Below, in pieces: positions 47,163 to 57,302 of a DNA stretch of 64,000 nt. The position numbers were made by a program, and so were the translations under genes. Origin of the DNA: Lampropedia aestuarii (GTDB lineage Bacteria > Pseudomonadota > Gammaproteobacteria > Burkholderiales > Burkholderiaceae_C); the NCBI RefSeq assembly GCF_004803635.1, contig NZ_SSWX01000005.1, positions 142,179-206,178 on the forward strand. Reading direction: 5' to 3'. Each line of letters begins with the position of its first letter. The stretch's first letter is position 1. The notes below the pieces were generated by a model that did no database searches, had not been told where the DNA came from, and saw nothing but the letters and a program-made list of their open reading frames with translations.

Positions 47163-48518
47163 TCACTGGCCAAACCACTGCACCAGGCTGGCTGGTTCTG
47201 CGGGAATGCCGTTGATGGTGTTCAGCCCGCGCTGGTAGACCAATGCGGCCTCTACCAACGGGCCATCGCGCTGCCACAGGCCTTGCGTGAGCAGGGCGTT
47301 GAAGATGCTCGCTCCTTGCAGGTTCTGGGCCAGTACTGCAGGCAAACGGACATGGAAGCGCAGATCGAGTTTGGCCGCCAGACTCATTGGCAAGAACGAC
47401 AAGTCGGTGCCGGTCAGGCTAGGGGCTTGCACAAACCCTGTGAGCACCACTTCGCCAGCGGGCAGCTCCACGCTGGCGCGGTCCAGCTGCAGGCGCAAAC
47501 CTTGCTGAAACAGCGCGGCGATGTCGGTTTGAATCGCTTGCTGCTCAGCCAAAGTCAGTGTTTGGGCAGATGCACTGGGAGTTTGCTGCTGTTGGTTGAG
47601 CCAGTCGCCAAGCCTTGGCATCAGATGCGCCAGCGTCTCGACAGGAATGGCGTCTAAGGACATCAGCCATTGCACGGCGCCAGTCTGCATGTCATCGAAT
47701 CGCGTCGCATCGGCCTTGAGACTGGCGCTGGCTTGGCCGATGGCCGTTTGTGTGTCTAGGCGGTTGCTGAGCGCCAGGCCATCGATGCGTAAGGCATAGG
47801 GCACTTGCTGGCTGGTTGGAACACCGGGTGCAAACACATGGCGTAGTTCTAGGTGGGCGAGTTGGGCCTCACTGCGTCCGTCGTACAACGCATCCCGCCC
47901 GGCGGGCAACTGGTATTGCCCAGTGAGGGCCACAGCGCCAATGGCAATCAGCGCATCCTGCGCGCCAGTCCATTGCATGCCGTCCCATTCCAGCTCGGCC
48001 GAGAAGCTGCGCCATTGTGGCGCCAGATTGAGCTGGCCTTGGAGTGCGCCGACGCTCCAATACCCACCGTTGGCATCGGTGAAGCTGCCAGGCTGGCCGG
48101 AGATGGTTAGGAGCACGCGCCGATCAAAGCCCAGCTGGCTCTGAATCTGCAGAAACACGCCGTTCGCATTGGGCGTGTCCGGCATTGGCCTGGCATCAGG
48201 CGAGATCACACCATCGCTGGTGGCAGACACCAAGCCCACACTGCGCCAACCAGGCAATGGGCCATGCGCTATGTGGTGCTGTACCTTGAGGACTAGGCCA
48301 CCATTTCCATCGCCAAGGTGGATTTGGCTGCTGGCCTCAGAGGAGAACCAACCGCGCCGGTATGACTGCAGTTGCACTGGCACGCCCAACTGCTCGCTGA
48401 GCTGCGCATGGCCCTGGCGCACTTGGGTTTCAATCTGCAGACCAATCCACCAACTGGCCAGTGCGCACAGCAATAAGCCGAACCCGGCAAGACCAAACAA
48501 CCAACGTACAGCTTTCAC
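47163..48518 (-). CDS. DUF945 (YdgA-like) membrane-anchored protein
   Basis: 451 residues. N-terminal helix (RWLFGLAGFGLLLCALASWWIGL) anchors a long periplasmic beta-rich domain with YdgA-like repeats (SYRRGWFSSEASSQI is the typical YRRGWF block) and DRASVELPAGEVVLTGFV. YdgA in E. coli is an inner-membrane protein of unclear role in motility. Converges with the DUF3999 gene; ribE is divergent. Confidence 0.85.
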   Translation of the reverse strand: MKAVRWLFGLAGFGLLLCALASWWIGLQIETQVRQGHAQLSEQLGVPVQLQSYRRGWFSSEASSQIHLGDGNGGLVLKVQHHIAHGPLPGWRSVGLVSATSDGVISPDARPMPDTPNANGVFLQIQSQLGFDRRVLLTISGQPGSFTDANGGYWSVGALQGQLNLAPQWRSFSAELEWDGMQWTGAQDALIAIGAVALTGQYQLPAGRDALYDGRSEAQLAHLELRHVFAPGVPTSQQVPYALRIDGLALSNRLDTQTAIGQASASLKADATRFDDMQTGAVQWLMSLDAIPVETLAHLMPRLGDWLNQQQQTPSASAQTLTLAEQQAIQTDIAALFQQGLRLQLDRASVELPAGEVVLTGFVQAPSLTGTDLSFLPMSLAAKLDLRFHVRLPAVLAQNLQGASIFNALLTQGLWQRDGPLVEAALVYQRGLNTINGIPAEPASLVQWFGQ

Positions 48519-48642
48519 GCCATTGCTCCCTCAAACGCATGTGTTGAAATGCTGTATTGTTTCACAGGGCCTTGAATTGGCCTCTATCATTGGCAGCCTT
48601 ACTCACACCTACATTGACCGCACATTGGTAGAAGGACAAGGC

Positions 48643-49257
48643 ATGTTCACCGGCATCATCACGGCTCTGGGCCGCATTACCCATCTCGAAAACCTCGGCG
48701 AGAGCGAGGCTCATGGCAAACGACTCACGATCCAGGCGCCAGACGAGTATTTGGACGATGTGGTCTTGGGTGACAGCATTGCCCTCAATGGCGCTTGCAT
48801 GACCGTCACTTCCCTGAGCCTGGATAGCAGTGCGTTCACCATTGAGATTTCAGCCGAATCCCTGCGCCTCACAACTGGCCTGGACCAGTTGCAGGAAGTC
48901 AACATGGAGAAAGCCCTGCGTGCAGCCGACCGACTGGGCGGCCATATGGTCTCTGGCCATGTCGACGGCATTGGCACAGTGAGCCATTTTGCGCCAGTGG
49001 GCGAAAGCCATGAGCTGCGCATCGTTGCGCCCAAAGCCTTGGCGCAATACCTGGCCTACAAAGGCTCGATCACCGTGCAAGGGGTGAGCCTGACCGTCAA
49101 TTCCGTGACCGATTTGCCAGACGGCTGTGAGTTCAGCATCAACCTGATTGCGCACACGATTGAACACACGACCTTCAAATACTTGCAGCCAGGCAGCCAG
49201 GTCAACCTGGAGGTCGACGTGATTGCGCGCTATGTGGCGCGCATGATGGGGCGCTAA
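48643..49257 (+). CDS. ribE: Riboflavin synthase alpha subunit
   Basis: 204 residues from the ATG at 48643 (AAGGA upstream). Two lumazine-binding repeats: MFTGIITALGRI with SIALNGACMTVT, and GGHMVSGHVDGIGTV with VQGVSLTVNSV. It dismutates two 6,7-dimethyl-8-ribityllumazine to riboflavin. No FMN riboswitch seen in the 120 bp upstream; no other rib genes adjacent. Confidence 0.96.
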   Translation: MFTGIITALGRITHLENLGESEAHGKRLTIQAPDEYLDDVVLGDSIALNGACMTVTSLSLDSSAFTIEISAESLRLTTGLDQLQEVNMEKALRAADRLGGHMVSGHVDGIGTVSHFAPVGESHELRIVAPKALAQYLAYKGSITVQGVSLTVNSVTDLPDGCEFSINLIAHTIEHTTFKYLQPGSQVNLEVDVIARYVARMMGR

Positions 49258-49292
49258 AAATCTGTTTGCGATGTTTTTGCGGATCGCGAAAA

Positions 49293-49312
49293 GATCGTAA
49301 ACCGGTTCTAAG
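49293..49312 (+). repeat. Dispersed stop-codon-associated motif, site 5
   Basis: GATCGTAAACCGGTTCTAAG, 36 bp after the ribE stop. Same core as 12106-12125. Confidence 0.5.
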
Positions 49313-49468
49313 CCGAGCTTCCCTCAGGGCGGCATCCACACCCGCAGTGGATAATCCTGTGGATAGCATGCGGCAATCGCCGGGATGGCCCTATGAAGAA
49401 CCATTCGTTGCACAAAAAGTAAGCATGTGGCATATGGTGGATGGCGTTGCTGTTCATACCGAGCCGTA

Positions 49469-49498
49469 GGGTGGCGCAGCTTTGCTGCCCACGCCAGC
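49469..49498 (+). repeat. REP-like palindromic repeat, copy 3
   Basis: Same 30-bp unit as 1566-1595 except one base in the loop (TTT instead of TGT). It lies in the 520-bp gap between ribE and the AAA gene. The rest of that gap is mostly unrecognised; minus-strand codons around 49610-49680 spell a short HGELARAIEALLATQ end that could be a gene remnant. Confidence 0.65.
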
Positions 49499-49778
49499 CA
49501 GCGCCTCAACATGGCATGTTGCAAAACGCTTTTTGCAGGGCGTTGGTGCTTGTGAGGCAGCGCCATCCGCGTGGGCAGGCAACCTGCTCACTCTCCAAAT
49601 CCCCAGCTCGTCACTGCGTAGCCAATAACGCCTCAATCGCCCGAGCCAGCTCACCGTGTACCACCAAGGGGGCACACAAATCGCTGCAGCTTTACGGGAG
49701 GATTACCCCGCCTCACTAGACGAAGCCTTGGCTGGGCCGGTGGCATTGGCTGCTTGGCGCTCCAGCCTGGGCAAGCGT

Positions 49779-52700
49779 TTATTCTTCGTCGCCGCGCATG
49801 CGCTCAAAGGCCTTGCCGACAACTTCGCTGTGGCGCACGCGCTCACCGCTGGCACCAGGGTGCGCGCGGCTCAATATGTCGAGCTGCTCTTGCATCGTGG
49901 TGGCGATTTGCAACATGACGCGGTGTAAGCCTAGTTGCTGGCGGCGGTTGTTGGCCAGGTGTTCTTGCACCGGCTGCAAGGCACTGGCAACCAGATTGCC
50001 CAATTCGCGCGCGGCCAGCAAGCGCGTGGTTTCATCGGCTGTGGCAGCACTGGCGGTATCGAGGCTGGACGCTTTGCTCTCTAGCGCGTTGGCCAGTGCT
50101 TGTCGCAAGGCTTCTGCGGTGCTTTGGCCTGATTGCTGCTGGGCTGCAGCCAGCTGGTGCAGGCTCGCCAAAATGTCAGCCCAAGGCGCGGCAGCTTGCT
50201 GGCGCTGTTGTTCGGCTTGTTCTGCTTGCGCCGCGGCCGAGAGTGCGCTGTGCTTGGTGGCTTCGACCAGATCAATCAGTTGCGCAACGATCTTGCCGCC
50301 GGTGTCGGTGTCCGAGCCGCCAATCGCTTGGCTGCGCATGAAGTTGCGTTTGATCTCCGTCCAGCGCGCTTGTTGCTCCGCTGTCATGTGCTGGCGCAAT
50401 TCGGCCAGTTTAAGCAGGTTTTCTTCGGCGCCAGTGGTCAGCAATTGCGACTCACCCAGATAGTGGTCGTTCAGCAGTTGCTGCATTTCCTGCGCATTCA
50501 TGACGCTGGTGATTTTTTCGGCCAGCTTGTTCATATTGCGGTAGGAGCCCTGCAGCTTGAATGGCGGCTCGGTGCGGTAGGCATCGGCCTGGCCAGCACT
50601 GGCGATGTATTGCTGGTTGACCTTGTAGACCACCTCGCGCACTTGCAACATGCGCTCGAGCACCGCGCCAATCTCGCGCAGCTCGGCGGCACTGTAGTCG
50701 TGGCTGAGCTCGTTGCTGGAGAATTCTTTGCCCTGGATTTTCCCCACCAGCAGATACAGGTCTTTCAGATCTCGGGTGGCCAAAGGCGCGAGCACCGCGT
50801 TGCTGGTCAAGCTGTTTTCGATGTAGCTGAGCTTGAAGGTTTCTTCGAGGCCACCCAGCACATCGCCGAGGTTGTAGACGTCAGCGCGGTTGGCCAGCAT
50901 GTCGGGGATTTTGAAGACTTCGCCCGATTCGGTATAGGGGTTGCCAGACATGACGATGCAGAATTTCTTGCCGCGCATGTCGTAGGTCTTGGTGCGGCCA
51001 CGCCAGACGCCTTCGATGCGGCGTGTGCCGTCGGACAGCGAGATAAAGCGCTGCAGAAATTCTGGGTGGGTGTGCTGGATATCGTCGATGTAGAGCATGA
51101 CGTTATTGCCCATCTCCAGCGCCAGATTGAGTTTCTCCAATTCCTGGCGGCTGGTCGCATCTGGTGCTTGGGCTGGATCAATACTGCGCACTTCATGGCC
51201 GAGCGCCGGACCGTTGATTTTCATGAAAATCAACCCCAAGCGGTTGGCCACGTATTCCATCAGCGTGGTTTTGCCATAACCGGGTGGCGAGATCATCATC
51301 AACAAGCCCATCAGGTCGGTGCGCTTGTTCTCACCGACGGTGCCCATTTGTTTGGCCAGGTTGTCACCAATCACGCTCAGATATACGTCGTTGATGAGTT
51401 TGTTGCGCACAAAGCTGGACAGCGGGCGCGGCTTGAATTCTTCCAGCCGCATGCTGCTGCGTTGCTCGACCAGAATGTCCTGGCGCAATTGCTGGTAGCG
51501 GCGCAGGCCGGGGACAAACTGGCTGCTATGCCAATGGGCGCGGCGCGAAAAATCGTCCACGCCCAAATCGAGTTGGCCGTCGTGGATGCGGCTGTGCTGG
51601 CCCAGCAAGCCGGTGACCGTGGCGCGCAAATCGACACGCAAGGCTTCGCGCTGCACGTTGCTGTGCAGCAGGGCCAACGTCGCGGCTTCGTCGGCGTAGG
51701 AGCCGTTATTGGCCTGGCCTTGTGCGGTTTGCTGGCGGGCCACGGCGTGCAGCCAGTGCAGCGCGAGGTCGTAGCGGGTGGCCAGCGGTTGGCTGGCATC
51801 ACGCAAGGCGGCATCCAGCTCGCTCCAGGAGCCATCGCTTTGCAACTTGTCTTGCAAGGCTTGCAGCAACTGCTCCGCATAGGTAGAGAAATGCATGCGC
51901 GGCGCGCTGCTGGAGAGCTCTTGCACCAGGTAGTCAGCACCTTGCTGGGCCAGCGCTGCGAGGTCGGTTTGGAAGTGCACCAGCTGGTTGCCTTGCACAA
52001 AGGTGTGCAGCGCTTGGGCCACTTCAGTGACCAGGGCATTGCGTGCGTCCTCGCTGCCCAGCAAGCGCTGCATGCTGGCGGCGCTTTGGGCGCGGCTGTG
52101 CCAATGGCGTGCCAGCGTGGCGATTTTGAAGGTGTAGTCGCTGCCGGCGCGCAGCTCGTTCCACAGCAGCACGGCCAAGGCGCGGGCCTTGGCGTCAAAG
52201 GCCAGTACGCCGGCTTTTTCCTGCAGTGGCAATAGGGCTTGCAAAATCAAGGCCGCATCGTGGTCGTGGATGCCGCGTTCATAGCCTTCGCGGTAACGGG
52301 GTGCGGCAAAAGCGCGCACTGCGCGCATCAGGGCCTCAGGTTGGGGTAGTAGCGCGATCAGTTGATCGCGACTGAGGATTTCTGCGCCTTCACCGCTCTG
52401 GGCTGCATTGCTAGAGGCCGGTTGGCGGGCCGCTTCCAGCATTTGCAAGGCCAGGTATTCGGCGCGGTAGATTTGCGGCGATTCGGACTCCAGGGTCACG
52501 TCCCAGTAGGCTTTGAGCTCAGCCAATTCAGGCAGGGCCAGTGGCTCCATGTAGTCCGTGCCGGTCAGGTGCAGGTTGAGCTGCTCACCGCGTGGCATCA
52601 AGGTCAAGTCCAGCACCTGGGTGTTGACAGAAAAGCGGTGTTTGCCCAGGCGGATGATATTGCCGTCGCCTTCAAACAGTTCGCTGCGGTCGCGCAGCGC

Positions 52701-55289
52701 ACGCACGGCCTGGTCGCGTATGCCTTTGAGGCGTGCTTCGATGTCATCGGCTTTGACGCTGTCTTGCAGTTCACGCAGGCGTGCTGCGAGTTCACGCAGT
52801 TTCAGAATCAGTGCGTCGCCGGCAAAAAAGGCATTGAGCGTGTCCTGGCTGTCCATGCGCTCGGTGCGCCGTGGTAAGCCCTCCAAAATGCGCAAGGCCG
52901 CATCGAACACGCCTTGTGCACGGCGCTGGCGCTCATCCAGCAGGGTTTGTTTGTGTGCCTCAAAAGTCTCCAGCAACTCTTCGCGCTTGCTGATGATGTC
53001 GCCCAGAAACTGCTCGTGCTCGCCAAACTGGCTCTCCAGCTCTTCGAGTTGCACCAGCAGGCGCGCCAGTTGTTCGTCGCATTTTTCTGGGTCATTGGCC
53101 AGTGCCAATGCACTGGCAATGCTTTGGCCAAACAGCGCAAACTGCGCGCCAAACTGCGCCACTTGTTCGGCCGCGCCCATGCCGCGTTTGCGCTGTTCGG
53201 CGCGCGCGCGCGCCTGGTTCAGCGCCGCATAGATTTCGGAGATACCTTCGACAATGCGGGTGCGCTGGGTTGGGTCTTCGACTTGCAACACTGCCATCAG
53301 CTCAGAGAGCGTGTCCAGCTCGGCCGACATGGCTTGCATGGCGGCCACCGGCTCGTTGATTTGCGGCGTGGTCTGGGCTTTTTGGACTTGTTCTTCGAGT
53401 GTCTTCAAGCCTTCGGTGTACGGCTTGAGTGCGTCTTCGCTGGCCAGGAAGGTGGCCGTGCGGGCTGCCACATCATCGCCAGTGGCATTGAGCTCGGCCT
53501 GCATGCCGTCGACAGCGGCTGTGTCTACATAGCGCAGGTCGCGGATACTCATCAAGCGCCCGCGTTGTTGGGTGATTTGTGCCAGCGCCTGCACGTAGTC
53601 GCGTGTTTGGCTCCAGTCGCCGCGGCGCATTTCCATCAGCAAGCTGCGCTGGCGGGTTTGCGCCTCGCTCATTTGGCGCTGGGTTTCGCTGCGGATGCTT
53701 TCAACTTTTTCGTATTCGTCGAGCACGGCCTCGCCGCTGGCAGTGATCTCGTGCAGCACCTTGGGCAGGCCGGAGAATTGCGCATCCTCCATCCAGTGGT
53801 AGCGCTCGAACAGGCGGCGTGTGGTGTCGATCAGGCGTTCATAGCGGCTGCTGGAGACTTCTTCGGCATCAATTTCTCGCGTCAGGCTGTACAGCTCAGA
53901 AATACCGCGCACCAGCTCGGCATTGCCAATGCGGCCCATCGGCGTGTTTTTCGCAGGCTGGCGGGCGGCGAATTCTTCGCTCGCAAATGGCGTGCGCCAG
54001 ATTTGCATGGGGTGGATGCGGGTGGGCTCATCGGACTCGCTGCTGAAGATGACCATGCGGCCATCTTCCAGGCGGGCGTAGCCGTGGCCAATGATTGGCG
54101 GCTGCAGTTCGCGCGCAATCATGTTGTAGGTGAACAGCGCCATGCGCCCGCTGGTGGGCTCGTAGAAGATGTACATCACATCTTCGCCATTGGGTGAGCG
54201 GTAGCTGCGCTTGTACAGCATGCCGCGCATGTCCTGGCTGAAATGGCGGTGCTCGCCGCTTTGCAGGTAGTAGCCCCCAGGGAAGATGATGCCGTGGTCT
54301 TCGGGCAACTGGATGCAGGCCAGGCCAATCGCATCGATGCGCTGCACTTTTTGCGTCAGCGTGTTGTAGACCAGGTAGCGCCACTCTTCTTCGCGGTAGG
54401 GCAGTACTTTCAGCAGGATCAGGCTGCCTACACTGGCATATTCGATTTTGGCGTCGTCCAGCGATTGGGTTGCATCCTGCACGGCTTCGCGCCAAATGCC
54501 CAGACCGTCGTTGGTGTTGTCCTCGATCTTGATCGTCAGGTCGCCGCCAATGGTGTCGATGAAGATCGTATCCAGAATGGCGATGTGCGGGTAGCGTCCT
54601 TGTACGACGTCGTTGCGGCCGGTAGGCAGCCATTCGAAGTCGTAGGGTGCGGGCAGCGCAATGTCGCGCTCGCCGCGGTTGTCGATGTATTGGACCTCTT
54701 TGCCATCGGGCGAGACTGACCAGCGGAACACCCGCACGTCGGCCAGTCGCTCACCAATTTGAAAGGCCGCCAGCAGTTGGCCTTCCTTGATCACCAGCTG
54801 CAGCAAGCGAGCGCCTTTGTAGTAGGTGTAGAGCTCGCGGAAATCCTGCACAAAGCTTTGGTGGCCCAAGAAACTTTGGCGCACATCGACAGGTACGATG
54901 TCGTAGCTATCGGCAGCGGCTGCATTACCGCCATCGACTGCATCGGCTTTGGCCGCTTGCAAGCGGTAGACGGCAAACACATCCTCAATGCGGGTTTCTT
55001 GCTTGATGCCCAAAAACACGTTGTAGCCAAACACGGTCAGCTCACCAACCTGGACGATGTCGCGGCCTACGCAGTTGTTTTCGGTGCGCACGCGCACACG
55101 CCCCAGCAGGTCCATGTGGCTGGCACCAAACTCCTGCAGGCGCTGGCCATTCAAGTCAGCAGCAATGCCGCGCAAGGCCGCGCCTTGGTCCGACAGCCGC
55201 TTTTGCAACACTTCGTAGGCGCCGCCGGATGCGACTGCTTGGTTGATCGCGCTGTGTGCGCCTTGCTCGTTTTGCTCGCTGGTTGCCAT
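49779..55289 (-). CDS. Giant AAA ATPase ("DNA repair ATPase"/DUF3686 type) of the PspA-flotillin locus
   Basis: About 1836 residues from the ATG at 55289 (an in-frame TTG at 55343 is less likely). The N-terminal two thirds combine a beta-rich domain (VGELTVFGYNVFLGIK, GDLTIKIEDNTNDGLG) with long coiled coils (around residues 500-850, Glu/Gln/Ala-rich). The AAA domain lies near residues 1310-1560: Walker A variant ISPPGYGKTTLM (about 1336) and Walker B MLYIDDIQHTHPEF (about 1398), with a CIVMSGNPYTES sensor region. Such ATPases co-occur with YqiK flotillins and PspA; the name DNA repair ATPase is a carry-over, and membrane stress is the more likely setting. The upstream 1.9 kb insert splits it from the flotillin gene. 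Confidence 0.85.
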   Translation of the reverse strand: MATSEQNEQGAHSAINQAVASGGAYEVLQKRLSDQGAALRGIAADLNGQRLQEFGASHMDLLGRVRVRTENNCVGRDIVQVGELTVFGYNVFLGIKQETRIEDVFAVYRLQAAKADAVDGGNAAAADSYDIVPVDVRQSFLGHQSFVQDFRELYTYYKGARLLQLVIKEGQLLAAFQIGERLADVRVFRWSVSPDGKEVQYIDNRGERDIALPAPYDFEWLPTGRNDVVQGRYPHIAILDTIFIDTIGGDLTIKIEDNTNDGLGIWREAVQDATQSLDDAKIEYASVGSLILLKVLPYREEEWRYLVYNTLTQKVQRIDAIGLACIQLPEDHGIIFPGGYYLQSGEHRHFSQDMRGMLYKRSYRSPNGEDVMYIFYEPTSGRMALFTYNMIARELQPPIIGHGYARLEDGRMVIFSSESDEPTRIHPMQIWRTPFASEEFAARQPAKNTPMGRIGNAELVRGISELYSLTREIDAEEVSSSRYERLIDTTRRLFERYHWMEDAQFSGLPKVLHEITASGEAVLDEYEKVESIRSETQRQMSEAQTRQRSLLMEMRRGDWSQTRDYVQALAQITQQRGRLMSIRDLRYVDTAAVDGMQAELNATGDDVAARTATFLASEDALKPYTEGLKTLEEQVQKAQTTPQINEPVAAMQAMSAELDTLSELMAVLQVEDPTQRTRIVEGISEIYAALNQARARAEQRKRGMGAAEQVAQFGAQFALFGQSIASALALANDPEKCDEQLARLLVQLEELESQFGEHEQFLGDIISKREELLETFEAHKQTLLDERQRRAQGVFDAALRILEGLPRRTERMDSQDTLNAFFAGDALILKLRELAARLRELQDSVKADDIEARLKGIRDQAVRALRDRSELFEGDGNIIRLGKHRFSVNTQVLDLTLMPRGEQLNLHLTGTDYMEPLALPELAELKAYWDVTLESESPQIYRAEYLALQMLEAARQPASSNAAQSGEGAEILSRDQLIALLPQPEALMRAVRAFAAPRYREGYERGIHDHDAALILQALLPLQEKAGVLAFDAKARALAVLLWNELRAGSDYTFKIATLARHWHSRAQSAASMQRLLGSEDARNALVTEVAQALHTFVQGNQLVHFQTDLAALAQQGADYLVQELSSSAPRMHFSTYAEQLLQALQDKLQSDGSWSELDAALRDASQPLATRYDLALHWLHAVARQQTAQGQANNGSYADEAATLALLHSNVQREALRVDLRATVTGLLGQHSRIHDGQLDLGVDDFSRRAHWHSSQFVPGLRRYQQLRQDILVEQRSSMRLEEFKPRPLSSFVRNKLINDVYLSVIGDNLAKQMGTVGENKRTDLMGLLMMISPPGYGKTTLMEYVANRLGLIFMKINGPALGHEVRSIDPAQAPDATSRQELEKLNLALEMGNNVMLYIDDIQHTHPEFLQRFISLSDGTRRIEGVWRGRTKTYDMRGKKFCIVMSGNPYTESGEVFKIPDMLANRADVYNLGDVLGGLEETFKLSYIENSLTSNAVLAPLATRDLKDLYLLVGKIQGKEFSSNELSHDYSAAELREIGAVLERMLQVREVVYKVNQQYIASAGQADAYRTEPPFKLQGSYRNMNKLAEKITSVMNAQEMQQLLNDHYLGESQLLTTGAEENLLKLAELRQHMTAEQQARWTEIKRNFMRSQAIGGSDTDTGGKIVAQLIDLVEATKHSALSAAAQAEQAEQQRQQAAAPWADILASLHQLAAAQQQSGQSTAEALRQALANALESKASSLDTASAATADETTRLLAARELGNLVASALQPVQEHLANNRRQQLGLHRVMLQIATTMQEQLDILSRAHPGASGERVRHSEVVGKAFERMRGDEE

Positions 55290-55339
55290 GCTGCTGTCTC
55301 GTTGAATACCGTTGGATTGCACTTTATCGTATGTATGCG

Positions 55340-55808
55340 TCAAGTTTCGCTATGAATGCATTCGATATTGCACGCTTCGTAAAAAAACTTCGTCGTCACA
55401 TTCGTTGCAGAAGAAATATTCTTCTTGATTATTGACTCTTATAAGGCCACGTCTGGCTCGGTCAATGGTCCAAAAACTGCTTTCGCCGCTGATTTTCTCA
55501 ATTTTCCTTTGGCATAGCAGCGTGATGGTATTAATTCGTGGTCGTAATCTCTTTGGCCTCTTTGGCTGATGGTTGTTGCTGTTTGGAAGAAGTTTCTAAT
55601 TTGTGCCTCTGAAAGAATGAATTCCTTGCAGTCTTGTGGCGTTTCGTCAGAGAAGCTGGCTTTTTCTTCGAATAGAGCGTCTTCTTTGCTCGTAATACTT
55701 TTGATGAGTGAATTAATAATCAAGCCTTTTTTGATTATTTTTTTCGTCGCTTTTAGTGCAACTAGATAGAAGTGGTGAGGTCATGATGAAGATGAGGAGC
55801 GGTTTCAT
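55340..55808 (-). pseudogene. Cys-rich lipoprotein, paralogue A, with three homopolymer frameshifts
   Basis: Not one open frame as it stands. The start ATG at 55808 gives a lipoprotein signal MKPLLIFIMTSPLLSSC. Correcting single-base homopolymer errors (one A too many in an A6 tract near 55725, one A too few near 55497, one T too many in a T7 tract at 55381-55387, minus strand) yields an uninterrupted chain containing EEYFFCNECDDEVFYEAC, closely matching paralogue B. The natural stop is at 55340-55342, which the AAA gene's TTG overlaps. Two CxxC/CxxxC pairs suggest a metal or disulfide site. Homopolymer-only breaks suggest sequencing error or recent decay. Confidence 0.6.
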
Positions 55809-56031
55809 ATTTTTAATGCTTTGCTGGATTTTTTAATTGAGGATTTGATATCTCAAAAATTACCCGAGGCTTTGATTGCGTGAAACATGTTTGTGCTCTA
55901 CATGGCATCACCGATGCCTTCTCTTTCGCCGATCGAGGGCACATTTCGAATTCTTTTCTGTGCTGATTAATCTAGAGGAATCTTTGTTCATGATCGGTTT
56001 TTTGAGGGTTCATCAATTTCGTAGTAGCTAA

Positions 56032-56575
<544 letters not shown>

Positions 56576-56582
<7 letters not shown>

Positions 56583-57178
56583 ACAGCTCCCTTTGCCTCG
56601 GTTTTGTTTTTATAGGATATTTCTGAGTGGCGAAATATTTCAGAAGGAGATATGTTAAGTTGCGCGCTTAGCTGATTAATCAACCATCTCAATGACACAG
56701 TTTGTTCGTTGGATAAACTTTCGAAAATTTTATCATCCTCAAGTGCTGTTAGTGGCAGCGCTTGCCCAACAATTTCAATGCCGATACTATCAATATTAGC
56801 TGGATAACGATCTGGGACTTTCTTTTGCATCTGCCTTTCGTGCGTTGCCGTTGTATTCCATGTTTTTTCTAATTTATTTTCTTAAGGAGTGCATCGTTTC
56901 TCAGCTATGCATCGCGATCTGAGCTTTCCAACATGCCATGTTGTTTGCGCAAGAGAAGCAGTTTGATAAATTGTCCCGTCTCGATCTATAAGGAAATGCG
57001 CGCCGTTCTTTCCAGCTGTATAGCCATTGAAGGCGGATTGAGCTGTTGGGCCATCTGTTTGATGAACGATGATTCCGGCAATGAGGGGCATTGGTCCTTT
57101 TTCAATTTTTATGTATCTTTTTTTTATGATTCTTGTGTGATCAATCATTCCTTCTGAATCAATTTCAAGCATTTTCAT
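56576..57178 (-). pseudogene. Peptidoglycan amidase (PGRP/Amidase_2 type), one in-frame stop
   Basis: 201 codons with a single TAA at 56882-56884 (minus strand) in an otherwise intact frame. Before it: GIIVHQTDG (zinc His), AHFLIDRDGTIYQTASL and TTWHVGKLRSRC; after it: PDRYPANIDSIGIEIVG (Glu/metal region) and FRHSEISYKNKTEAKG (second His and Lys). These are the catalytic motifs of N-acetylmuramoyl-L-alanine amidases, which cut the peptide from MurNAc. No signal peptide, so export would need a specialised system or a T6SS-like route, or a phage lysis role. Followed and overlapped by lipoprotein B. Confidence 0.75.
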
Positions 57179-57237
57179 TCCTTGGTTGGTTTCAATGAAT
57201 TGAATTAAGCCATCTTGTATTAGTATTTTTTATTTCT

Positions 57238-57299
57238 GGCCTCGAAGCGACACAGAGATCATTTCGAGGCCATGGTTCGTTCAGTTTCGGCGAACTGAA
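57238..57299. other. Two adjacent perfect inverted repeats after the flotillin stop
   Basis: GGCCTCGAA (57238-57246) pairs with TTCGAGGCC (57263-57271), and TTCAGTT (57280-57286) with AACTGAA (57293-57299). They begin right after the flotillin stop and precede the AT-rich insert. Possible terminators or recombination scar; no long T-run follows the flotillin-side hairpin. Confidence 0.5.
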
Positions 57300-57302
57300 T
57301 CT

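Noticed and set aside
48169..48642. An N-terminal extension of ribE by 158 codons
   Set aside because: The extension overlaps the DUF945 gene on the other strand; the ATG at 48643 has a ribosome site and begins with the canonical MFTGII.
50133..52235. A 700-residue plus-strand frame
   Set aside because: It is the complement of the giant AAA ATPase gene; no motif of its own.
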